A stretch of 64,000 nucleotides of DNA. It comes from Zonotrichia leucophrys gambelii. Its lineage: Eukaryota > Chordata > Aves > Passeriformes > Passerellidae. A program made the translations under genes and the position numbers. The DNA is taken from positions 72,330,046 to 72,394,045 of the forward strand of contig NC_088200.1 in the NCBI RefSeq assembly GCF_028769735.1, given 5' to 3'. The notes below the pieces were generated by a model. It had not been told where the DNA came from. It worked only from the letters and a program-made list of their open reading frames with translations, and made no database searches. This document shows, piece by piece, positions 44,988 to 54,951 of the stretch (within the stretch, counting starts at the first letter, position 1; the number at the start of each line of letters is the position of its first letter).

Positions 44988-45622
44988 TGTGTCTGTCCCT
45001 CTGGGAGCCTCTCAGGATCCCCCTACCAGTCCCGAGTCAGCAGACACCGGGGGGCAGCCCCGACAGGGCCGACAGCGGAGAGACACTCTCTGTGCCCCAA
45101 GGGTACGGAGGACAAGTGGGCTGGTTGCCTCTGCAGCACAAGAGACACCAGAGACATCGGCAGGAGATAAAGGGCTGACTCTTAGCAGGGGTAAATCCAT
45201 GGTTTTATTCTAGGAGTCCCAAAGGAGCCCCTACACCTCAGGGGGCTCCTGCTGAGAACCCCAGAGATGCGCCCAGGTTACATTTAAAGGGAGGTGGAAA
45301 CTGAGAGTAGATAACATTTTATTGACCAATAAGTGATCCTAAGGGATGGGTACTGGGGAATAGGCATTTAGGACAGCGTATGGGGCAAGGCTTGGGGAGC
45401 TAGTCTGTGGCTAATCACTTGATGTCCTGGACCAAATCTTCTAGATGGAGGGATGGGATGCTGAGTGATTGACAGTGATTTGGGAATGATCTTAGCAGGG
45501 AAGAGGGATTACACAGGTAAAGGGAGAGGGGGTACGATCTGGGATAAACCATGGGAAAAATACAGGGATACAAAAATGAGACTTCTTCAGAATATCACCA
45601 AGTATAAAAATACACTACAACA
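44988..45622 (-). repeat. Solo LTR upstream of env A (635 bp)
   Basis: Minus strand TGTTGTAGTG at 45622 to a GACACA end at 44988, TTTATT (AATAAA) near 45195. Flanks attgtt (44982-44987) and gttgtt (45623-45628) match at five of six bases. Confidence 0.8.
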
Positions 45623-45628
45623 GTTGTT

Positions 45629-46015
45629 AACAAAAGAAAAGTTAGTCTTTGGGGGGTGGGGTCCTGCGTTCAACTCTCCCATGCTCTTGCCTTCTTTTAT
45701 AAATTTATAACTGAGTAAAACCCAATGTTAATAACAGGATAACAGTTAATGAGGCAGATGATGGCCAGCGGGACCATTTTGTGCAGTGGGGGCATATAGT
45801 CAAGCGTCGGCTGTTGCAGGTTGAAAATGGCTTGCATTAAGGTGCATTGGCGTCATCCATTGGTGGATGAAGTGATGAGGGAGTGGAGGAGAAAGAGGAC
45901 AAAGAGGATAAGGGAGGGAGGGTAATAAGTGTGGCCATGTGAATGAGGAATGTAGCAGTGTGTGGCTACAAAGATGAGATCATGTCCAGGGAGGCCACAG
46001 CCAACAGCAGGAGAA
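45629..46015 (-). other. Possible env C-terminal remnant
   Basis: The minus strand contains a hydrophobic stretch (VPLAIICLINCYPVINIGF) that could be an env membrane anchor, but no flanking motif confirms it. Otherwise nothing is recognised. Confidence 0.25.
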
Positions 46016-46195
46016 ACGGATGAGACAAGTTTCTTCATTGTTTAGCACAGGAGTCAATTTTATTTCCCTCCCCCACCCTGTGCTGGGGGAGGACGGGGCA
46101 GGAGGAGGAGGCGTGGGAGTCCGAGCAGAGCCCCAGAGAGCCGAGAGCAGAGGGGAAAGAGAGCAAAGCAGACCCGTGGCAGGGGTTTTATCAGG
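46016..46195 (-). repeat. Partial LTR-like fragment
   Basis: A poly(A) signal on the minus strand (tttatttcc near 46058) in a GA-rich block cut by the next LTR at 46196. Boundaries unclear. Confidence 0.4.
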
Positions 46196-46850
46196 TGTCC
46201 CATGGGTGTTTTGCGGAGAGAAAGAAAAATAACTCCCCAACTTTGTGAAAACTGTAAAGCTGGTATGTTTTATTACAGCGCTGGACGCATGCGGAGATTG
46301 CTCTCCTCAAAAAGGCACATGTGCGTCTGAGAACTTCAGATCTCTTTTTATCCCCCACCTAAAGACATATGCATACAGTTTCACAATAGATTCATACATA
46401 TTCATTTTTATGGATTTCACGTGACATTTGCCGCTAGTTCTTTTTATCAGAAAGAATTTCTAGGTCAGGTTGACCTGCTCCTGTAGCAGTTTCTGTTTCT
46501 CTTTATCTGTCTCCCCCTGTCTCCCCTTTATCTATGTCTTTCATTGGTGCAGTTTTCCCTTTAGCCTAGGCCTTACAGACTTAAGATGTACATTTGACCC
46601 AAATCTATTGCTGCTCTGGGGGATTTCTACTCTGGGGGATTTTTACTCTGTCTCATGGGAGGAGTCTTAATGTCAGATTACAGCCTCCTCAGAATCAGGA
46701 AAGCTCCACAGAGGAATATTGAACTGGGAGAAAGGGTATTATAGCGCTGAGATACGGAATTGGGATGGGGAGGGAGTTTCAGGAGCTTTGCTTGTCTTGG
46801 GAAGTGTTGGCATATTGTGGTGGCTTGGTCTTGTTTGTAACCTGGTGACA
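46196..46850 (-). repeat. LTR (655 bp) next to the env B transmembrane subunit
   Basis: Minus strand TGTCACC (46850) to TGGGACA (46196), inverted ends TGTC/GACA. AATAAA near 46270. No duplication and no polypurine tract at its right side, so it is not clearly the ERV-4 3' LTR; it probably inserted in or truncated env B. Confidence 0.7.
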
Positions 46851-46863
46851 GATCCATGGGCTC

Positions 46864-48019
46864 TCAGTTGCAATGTTCTCCTGCAGCCCATCCTGACAAA
46901 CCCCTTGCGGAGGAGATGTTCCCCAGCCAGTCTGCAGTCTCTTGTTTCAAGTCTCGGACCATATCTTCCATTTTGTCAATCATCTTTCGCACGTCCCCAG
47001 TCTTGGTGATCAGGTTTAGACAACAAAGACCTTCAAACTCCTTGCACCGATGGTTGTGCAGTAGGAGAAGAAAGTCAATAGCAGCTGTATTTTGCAAAGT
47101 TGCCTTCCTTGTTATTTTCTCGTCTGATAGCAGATCTGAAAGAGCAGCTGATGTAAGGGTCGATTGTTTCGCCACCCAGCACTCTAGGTGGGCCAGTTCA
47201 CCTAGAGCCTTGGCTGCAGCCACCCAAGGCAAAAACACAGTAACTTCAACAACTTTTTGTTTTGACCAATGAATAATCTCAGAATCACAATCTGGGTCCA
47301 AATTTTTTGGGTCTCTTTTAGGATGTGCCAAATTATGGGTGCTATTTTTGGTCCACCAGTCTGTGATTTGGGTCTGGTTGAGTGCGAACAGGGTCAGCGT
47401 GAGAAAGTGCATGGACTTCCAATGAGGCAAGAGGGGATACTTGCCCATGCTTAGTTCTCACAAATTAAAAATATTCCTCTGGGGAGAGCTAAAGGCTCGT
47501 AATTAAAGGTTGAAGCCATCTTCATGTGGGCACTCTAGGACACCAGGAATTTGCGGTGTATTTTCTCCTGTACTGCTGGACAGCATAAAATAGCTTATTT
47601 GAACGACTGGGATTAAATATGAGCAGAACACAATAGGAAGCTTTGGAGGAACTGAGTAATTTAAATTCAGCGGCTCATTATTAAGTGGGGTCAATTTTCA
47701 GACCATGCTCCTTCAGCCAACCATTGGGTTAGCTACAGGCATTTCTACTTCTTGCATCACGAAGGAACATGAGGCTCTTTGGGGGGACTGGGGAGTCAGG
47801 GAGTCAGCTAAAAAAGGGTGAAACTCATTCACTTTAAAAGGGATCCCCACAAGGCAGGTCGACATTGGGTCTTCTGCAGAGGTGGTGGTGGGGCAAATGT
47901 GATCCTGGCCGAGGATGTGGGAGGGTTTTCCAGACATTGACCTTTGGCTGGGGAACAATCCACTGGTCCGTAGGGTGGATGATGGAACACAGGATAACCA
48001 CAAGGGCAAATTCCACCAT
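46864..48019 (-). pseudogene. ERV-4 env (env B): surface N-terminus and transmembrane subunit
   Basis: A splice-acceptor-like CTTTCTTTTAG precedes the start (about 48045). The surface N-terminus (48019-47713) has SAEDPMSTCLVGIPFK. Most of the surface subunit is missing. The open frame 47448-46864 is the ectodomain of the transmembrane subunit, with LQNTAAIDFLLL (immunosuppressive-like region) and CKEFEGLCC, a CX6CC motif typical of gamma/alpha-type envelopes, followed by a heptad helix. The membrane anchor is lost at the LTR. Fusion subunit, not functional. Confidence 0.8.
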
Positions 48020-48059
48020 TCAGATCAGGGCCATTGGGCTTGGGTCACTAAAAGAAAGC

Positions 48060-49110
48060 ATAGGAAGTTAGAAGGGTAACTTAAAAGGACTTGGTTCTGC
48101 CACTGCATCAAGGGGTTAGGGTTTGCATCTCCTCCAGCAGGCCTCTTCTATCTGCAGCCCAACTCTGATTTCGGGCTGTTTCTTAGAGAGGTACTGTTTG
48201 ACCCATTTGGAGGGGACCCACTTCAGTCCTGAGGGGTTGGACACACAGGCATAGCCCCTCCCCTGGGTAACCAGATCCTAGGGCCCCTCTGTCTTCCAGG
48301 ACCCTGGATCTTTCACCAGAACGGAGGCCTGGCCTTCAGGTGCAACTGAGAATTTTGTTTAAAGTGCTGGATAGTGGGTAGATTTAGGTTGTCGAAAGTG
48401 CAGTTTGAAGTGAAAAGTGCTTTGGAGAGCTGGACCTGAGGGGATTCCACCTTCATTGTCTGTTGTTGTTGTTGGAGCGTTCTTCTGAGACTCTGGTGGG
48501 CCTTCTCAACCATGGCTTGCTGCGTTGAGGAATAGTGGATGCCGGTCTTAGTTCAATTCCCCACTGTTGAAGGAAGCTCTGGAACTCCCATGACTTGTAC
48601 AAAGGCTTGTTGTCCATTTTGATCACCTTGGGGACACCCAACACAGAGAAAGCCTGCATGAGATGTCTTTTCGTGTCAGCCGCTTTCTCCCCTGCATGAG
48701 CTGAGGCATCGCCAGTGCCAGAGAAAGCGTCCACTGAGACATGGGCATAGTTGACTGTGCTGAAAGAGGGGATGTGGCTGACATCTGTTTGCCACACGTC
48801 GCAGCTTTGCATCCGACAGGGATTCGTGCCTGAGATTGGAGATGGCAACTGGTGGGACTGGCACAAGGGGCGTGTGGCTACAGTCACCTTGGCCTGCTCT
48901 CGGATTAGGTGGAAGTGCCGAACCAGGCCAGGTGCATTCTGATGAAAGAGCTGGTGGCTGATCTTTGCTTGCTGGAACACATTGGAGAGTGGGGCCATCT
49001 TGACAGGGGCAGCAAGGCCATTGGCTCAGCAATTGCCCTCCGCAGTGAGCCCCAGCAGGTCTGTGTGTGACCTGACATGCAGCACATAGAAATGGTTGCT
49101 CTCGGTGGGA
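48060..49110 (-). pseudogene. ERV-4 integrase
   Basis: Zinc-binding HQLFH begins near 48955. Catalytic aspartates are in CDVWQTDVSH and IKMDNKP, and the glutamate in MVEKAHQSL (48513, another frame). The C-terminal domain (RGYACVSNPSGLKWVPSKWV, near 48250-48190) has two stops. The DDE residues survive but the frame does not. Confidence 0.82.
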
Positions 49111-49138
49111 GACTAGGGTTACTAGTTTTGAGAGCAAC

Positions 49139-49558
49139 TCAAAAACAGGTGTGTTGGAAACCTCCTGCAGTACTGTTTTCTGCTCGGGATACTACAGTGG
49201 CTGCATAAGCCAAATCTATTACCAAATTGAATGGTTCAGAGAACCTCTCAAAGGCCCTGATGACAGCAGCCAACTCAGCTACTTGAGGTGCTCCTTCCAC
49301 CTCAGCAACGTCTGCCTCCCACCGCTGAGTTTGAGGATCGTTCCAAGTCATTACTGACTTGTGGGATGCTTTGGACACGTCTGTAAAAATTGTCAGTGTC
49401 TTTAGAGATGTTCTACTTTGAATGCCTTTTAGAGATAGCGAAAATTGAACACGCAAATCAAAGAATTTGTGGGCCGGCCAATGAAGGGAAGTTTGACCGG
49501 TGTAGCTATCCAACGCAAACTGTAGGGCTTCATTCTCCTGAAGCAAATGTTCCACCAT
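49139..49558 (-). pseudogene. ERV-4 RNase H
   Basis: Reads IFTDVSKASHKS, VAELAAVIRAF and LVIDLAYAA, so the first three acidic residues are recognisable, with FTDASG and TDS altered. It runs past the point where ERV-3 stops, showing what ERV-3 lost. Confidence 0.8.
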
Positions 49559-49607
49559 TGCCTTTGTTAGTTGGCTCGAGTCTTATTGAAGCGGCAAATG
49601 GATGCAG

Positions 49608-50788
49608 TCAAGGGCACACCCTGCTAGCTCCCTGTTCTGTGATCTTGCTTTGTAGATCAATTCTGCCACCAGCTCTTGTGGCCATGTCAGTCTTTCGGAC
49701 TGATGGTGGCTGAGGAAAACCCACTCTGTGATTTAGAGTGGATCCCTTTGGCCCTTGGCCTTGGATGTTATGTCCCATTGAAAAATTGCCCCATGGAGGA
49801 GTGGCAGTTTCCCCAGTACAGTAAGTTTGAAGGGCAGGCCTGGCTGATGCCAGAAGGCCTGCTGGGCAGAGATTGGTTCCTGGACATTCTCCAGTGCTTC
49901 CTGGGTCCTCGCTTCCTGGGTAAGTGTCCTGGAAGAACTCCTCTCCCGCTTTCAGTAAATTGCAAAAGGGGGCTAAGTCACCAGTGGGACTGCGTAGCCA
50001 AGGCCTTACCCAGTTCAAAGACCCACACAGTTCGTGGATGTCCACCAGGGTCTTGATGTTATTTGTGATTGCCAATTTTTGCGGAACAGTGGTCCGCTTT
50101 CAGATTTCAAAGCCTAGGTACTTCCAGGGTGGCATCCATTGAATCTTCTCTTCTTGAAGCTCGTACCCTGCAACAACCAACACATTGATTGTGAGGTCAG
50201 GCACATGATTAAGTAGGTCGTCATTCGGAGCACGCTCCAAGTTGTCATCCATGTAGTGTAAAATGATGACATTTTCTGTGGCTGCATGGACAGGGGACAG
50301 CAAGGAGGAGACGTACCACTGGAAAATCACTGGACTGTTCTTCATCCCTCGTGGGAGGACTTTCAAGTGGTACCTCTTCCTTGGGGCTTCTCAGTTGATG
50401 GCAGGAACTGAGAAGGCAAACTGTGGGACGTTGTCAGGGTGTAGGGGAATTTGGAAAAATCAATCTTTGATATCGATAACAGATAATTTTGGGGGAGCAT
50501 CATGGGCAACAGCATCCCTGGCTGGAGAGAGCCCATATCTTCTATTATGTTGTTAATTTGGCAGCGGTCGTGGAGGAGCCACCACTTGTCTTTGGTTTTT
50601 TGATCACAAAGATGGGAGTTCCATGGACTTGTGGTCTCCATGATGTTTCCTTTGCGCAGCTGCTCCTCTATGAACTCCTCAGGTGCCTTTAATTTTTGTT
50701 TATGGAGCAGCTGCTGTTCTACCCATACTGGCATATCGGTCTTGCAATTCAGTTTTTGGGTAGAGCGCTCTTCAGTGGCCGCTCCCAA
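49608..50788 (-). pseudogene. ERV-4 reverse transcriptase
   Basis: Three frames: fingers (50788-50363) with a damaged WNSHLCDQKTKDKWWLLHD, palm (50366-50100) with LPRGMKNSP and YMDD, thumb/connection (50075-49608) with [12 protein letters not shown]. At least two frameshifts and a TGA near 50100. Confidence 0.82.
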
Positions 50789-51131
50789 ACAAACCTGGGG
50801 GGGATGGTCTTAGGTCAATTCTGGCCCCTCGCTGGGCCATGAGGTCTTTCCCCCACAAGGATTCTGCATAATCTGAAACGAATGGACATATTGATGCCAA
50901 TTGCCCATCCAGTCCCTCAATTTGTACGGTGCTTTTTGATTGCCTAGCCAATTGAATGCCCCCTATACCTTGCCCGTGACCAGCCACGTTTTGCAGCTCC
51001 CAATGTGACGGCCACTCCTGAGAGCAAATGATCATCACATCTGCTCCTGAGTCTGAAAGTCCATCTGGGTGTCTATGTCCCCCACCCTTCTGCATTCTGC
51101 ACATAATGCAGGGCTTCTCCCTTCCCAGCAC
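50772..51131 (-). pseudogene. ERV-4 protease
   Basis: Active site LSDSGAD (DSG in place of DTG) followed by the flap GIGGIQLA and the C-terminal WGKDLMAQRGARIDL, parallel to ERV-3. It ends in a frame different from RT. Confidence 0.75.
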
Positions 51132-51828
51132 CTGAGCCCATGAGACAGTGTGATGAATGTTTCATTGGAGCAGATGGGTTTGCTCTGGATCCCCGGTCAG
51201 CTCAGGCACTGCTATGGCCTGTGCTATTATCTGGTTTTTTGGGAGGTAGGTGCGGGGGCAGATGCAGTACAGCCCAAGAGATAATTATTGCGGAGATGTC
51301 AGGAGACCCTGAACAAGGTTGATTTCTAGAGGCGTGTATTTTGCATCTCCAATGACAATGTACCTACATCAGATCCGGTTCCAAGTACCTTGAGACTTGG
51401 GGCACACCGACACGAAGTGGAAGTCGGAATTCTGCAGATGAAGCAGCTCCATCAGTTGCAACCTGAAAGGTTCAAAATTAGAGTGGACAAAATGGGTCTT
51501 TGTTTAGTAGGTGTAAGGTGAGACAAGTCCTGTTGTCATCTTATTGCAAAAGTCCCATACCTTCTCGGTGATTTCTCATGGGTATCTCCTCACAGCACTG
51601 ACTCCTTCACAGCACAGCCGACAAACTCAATCCCTCTCCTCACCCAGCTAACCCACTCTTTTGTAGTACTTGTCTTCTTATTGGACACAGCTGTGACCTA
51701 TTAAGAGCAGACCTGTTCCTAATCTTCGGTGTTTTGTACAGCTGCAACTCCTCAGGTGTGAGACTACCTTCTGCACTATCTCTATTTTCTTACATTCTGT
51801 CTCTCCACAAAGTCCGGTGAAGTTGTGG
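51132..51828 (-). other. ERV-4 spacer between protease and gag
   Basis: Holds a remnant of the pro N-terminal region (VIGDAKYTPLEI near 51330) and about 350 bp (51480-51830) with no recognisable feature. Confidence 0.4.
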
Positions 51829-52729
51829 TCACAGGTAGGCTCTGCTTCTTTCTCCTCTACTCTCCCCCTGTGAAGTGAACAAGCTCACCTCATTTATATC
51901 ATGGTTCAGGGAGGGACTGCGCTCTTTAGTTAGTTTTTTTTGTTGGGCCTCCACAGGAGCCTTCTGCCCCCTTTTAAGGTCTAAAAATTGTTGCCTCAGT
52001 GGGCAGCCTGTCATCCAATGTCCCTTGTTCCCACACAGGTGGCATGGCTTGTCTGGGTCTGTGGGTTTCCTGGAAGGTTTTGGGATGCAAGGCTGATGTG
52101 CAGCTGGTGTTGGAGCTGAACCAGCAGCAGAGTTGACAGCGGTGACCCTCCAAGGTGGCCGAATCTTCTTGTCATGTTCCTCCAGGGCAGTGACTTCTTC
52201 ACAAGCACAGGCTTCTAAGACGTGATGCAGAGTCAGAGCAGGATCCAGGGGCAGACTCAGGAGATTGCAGCTTTGCATTTTGCATTATCATGGGCCAGTG
52301 CCGCTTTCTTGAGGATGTTCAGCCATGCATCCTCACTCTGCACCTGCAACTCCGTTGCTCTGCAGAGTTCCTCAACAAAGGTTAGAAAAGATTTGGTTGG
52401 TGTTTGTGTAATTTTGGTGTGGCTACAAACTGGTGCCTTGGGTCGCAAGGTGATAAAAACTTTATCTGTTTTTTGTCGTTTTCCCTCAGCACCTCCATAG
52501 GAATTGCCGGTGTCTGCTTGGTACCATCTTCCCGTTCCTCCTCCCCACAAAGATGATCTATGGAGATGTCATCACCATTGACATCAGAGACTGTGCAAGG
52601 GTTGTCCCATAATAATGGGAGAATTCCCCTTTTTTCCATGCTGCTTCCCACATTAGGAACTCTGCAGGGGAGAGCAGATGTGAAAATAATTAAGTTGGCT
52701 GGGGTGATCTGTGATGCTGGTAATGTCAC
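51829..52729 (-). pseudogene. ERV-4 gag remnant (capsid, nucleocapsid)
   Basis: Nucleocapsid (52278-51829) has one CCHC knuckle CHLCGNKGHWMTGC. Near its end an A run ending in C (51933-51941) is the equivalent of the ERV-3 slippery site, but an extra A lets the frame read through the stop. Capsid (52550-52257) has a damaged major homology region (PTKSFLTFVEELCRATELQV). A further frame (52729-52382) adds capsid N-terminal sequence. Confidence 0.7.
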
Positions 52730-52739
52730 CCTCAGGAGC

Positions 52740-53510
52740 CCCCGATGTATTCACTCTCCTGGGAAAACTCTTTTTGGGCTCTGTAGTGGTGTGGTAGGGG
52801 AATGGGGTCCACTAGGCCTGCATTCTCCTTTCCCTCTCCAGATTTTTCATAATTTCCCCAACACCACAGAAACTAACATCTTTACAACAGATTTCTGGGG
52901 CTTGGCGGGAGTAAACCTTTACAATCTAGCTACTAAAAGAGACTCTGTGGCACCCTGCATGCTCCCTGTTGCAGAGTATTTTTTTCTTAAATGGTTTGTT
53001 CCTTTCATCCTATATTGTTAGTTCATTCCTAAATTGCATCCTCCTCCTCTACTGTCAATCTTGTCCAGACCCTGCCCCCTGCTCCCAAATGTTCCCTGTC
53101 AGTCCCTCCTTGTGCCAGCCCGCTGCTTGGACCACCCCTTTGGAAATCCCCTAATCCTTGAGGCCCCATTTGTTTGTTTGACCTCATTCCCTCCCCCTGT
53201 GATTTCCCATTGGCCTAAGTACTGTAAACCCTGCCTGTTTCTCCTCCCCGTCCCTTCCCCTATTGGTTAAGAATTGTACCCTCCCTCTGAGATGTGCCCC
53301 ATATGTAAATTCATGTACCCCTTTGTTCAGTGTCTTTTTCTAGAGCCTTCAGAGAATAATTTTTTTGGAACCTACACAAAATATCCCTCCCTTATCTTTG
53401 CCTCTCCCCTCGATGCCTCGTGATCAGTGGCGTGGAGCAGTTCCTTTAAGCTGCATTCCCATGGGTTTTGAGGAACAGTGTTGTAGTGTGTTTTTTCTGT
53501 GGCATGTTGG
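52740..53510 (+). repeat. LTR-like DNA ending in a truncated TGTTGTAGTG LTR start
   Basis: The part from about 52976 is C/T-rich with LTR-like composition. At 53479 the words tgttgtagtgtgttttttctg.ggcatg match the start of the LTR at 44757 for about 30 bp, then stop. The segment 52740-52970 is not recognised. Confidence 0.4.
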
Positions 53511-53564
53511 CCATCACAGGGCACCCACAGGATTGCTGAGGGATGAGGCCCAGCCAGCAGAGGT

Positions 53565-54385
53565 TTAGGAGGGTTGGGTCGTGTCTGACCAAGCTGGTCT
53601 CCTTCCATGAGCAGGTGACCCTGGTGGTGGGTGCAGGAAGGCTGTGGATGTGTCTGTCCAGGCTCCAGCAAGGCCTTTGGCACTGTGTCCCACAGCTCCC
53701 CCCTGGAAAAGGTGCAGCCACGGCTGGGACAGGAGCACTCTGTGCTGGATGGCCCAGAGGGTGGTGGGGATGGGGCTGCACCCAGCTGGGGCCAGGCACC
53801 AGGGCTGTCCTCAGGGCTCTGGGCTGGGCCAGCTCTGTTCAGTGTTTGCACTGACCCCATGGGTGAGGCACTGAGCCTTTCATCAGAAAATCTGCAGAGG
53901 ATGAGCTGGGAGCTGTGTCCATCTGCTGGAGGGTAGCAGGGCTCTGCAGGGAGGCCTGGAACGGTTGGATGGATGGGCACAGTCCATGAGATGAAGTTTA
54001 ATAACTCCAAGTGCCCAGTCCTGCATTTTGGGCCCAACAACCCCTGCCATGCTCCGGGCTGGGGACGGTGTGGCTGGGCAGTGCCCAGGCACAAAGGGAC
54101 CTGGGGGCACTGAGGGACAGCAGGCTGAACATGAGCCAGCAGTGGGTCCTGGTGGCCAAGGAGGCCAATGGCTCCTGGCCTGGATCAGGAATGGTGGGGC
54201 CAGCAGGAGCAGGGAGGGCATTGTGCCCCTGTACTGGCCCTGGTGAGGGCACACCTCGAGTGCTGTGTCAGCTCTGGGCCCTCAGTTTAGGATAATTTAG
54301 TTGATAAGGTGGTGTTAGGTCGCAGCTTGGGACTTGGTGATCTTCAAGGTCTTTCCCAGCCTGATTGATTCCGTGAAATGTTCCA
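53565..54385 (+). mobile_element. CR1 LINE 3' end
   Basis: Typical CR1 words occur in order, including aaggcctttggcactgtgtccc, ggatgagctgggagctg, and the 3' UTR ggtgatcttcaaggtctttcccagcctgattgattcc. The element is 5'-truncated and its frames are broken. Confidence 0.85.
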
Positions 54386-54951
54386 ACTCTTTTTTTCCTT
54401 ATGTGGAATCATGCAGACTCTTTATGGAGAATACTAATTTATGACCAATGATCGTTTGCCCTATGTGGTTAAACAGGATCAGTCTTTGTAACTTTTTCAT
54501 TAATAAGATGGCCATTTGAATGTAAAACAAGTGAATTACTTAGGAGTAAGATTGAGCCCCATTTCAGCAGCAGTGAAAGACATTTCTCAGATTTGCACAG
54601 AAAAGCCTGGAAAGTAGAACTGTACTTTTATAATACTGGATTGTAGCTTTTTAAATCTGAAACATTACACATCTATGATGAATTTTTCTGGGTTTGTACT
54701 ACAATCAGTACTAGTAATTTACTTTATTTTCTTCCAGTTATTAAACTGTTCTTATTTCAGTCCACGGAGTTTTGTTTCCTCTGCTCCTCCCTGGTACCCA
54801 CATCGTACCCAGCTATCAGCTGGGATTAAACCGTGAGAGCAGAAATGACATTTTGTACATTGCCTGCGCTATTTCAAGGTCTCCTGTAGGCAAATGAAAA
54901 ACAAAGTAAAAAAAAAAAAATTCAAAGCACTTCTTATCTTTCATTAGAAAC
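54386..54951. other. Intergenic interval, nothing recognised
   Basis: AT-rich, no supported gene or repeat. It lies between the CR1 tail and the putative poly(A) site of MEGF10. Confidence 0.5.

Larger units (their letters stand above)
46864..52729 (-). mobile_element. ERV-4, decayed provirus related to ERV-3
   Basis: From right to left: capsid, nucleocapsid, pro, RT, RNase H, integrase and env B on the minus strand. Each gene has several stops and frameshifts. Protein sequences resemble ERV-3 closely, so it is an older relative. No 5' LTR or matrix region was recognised on the right. Confidence 0.85.
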
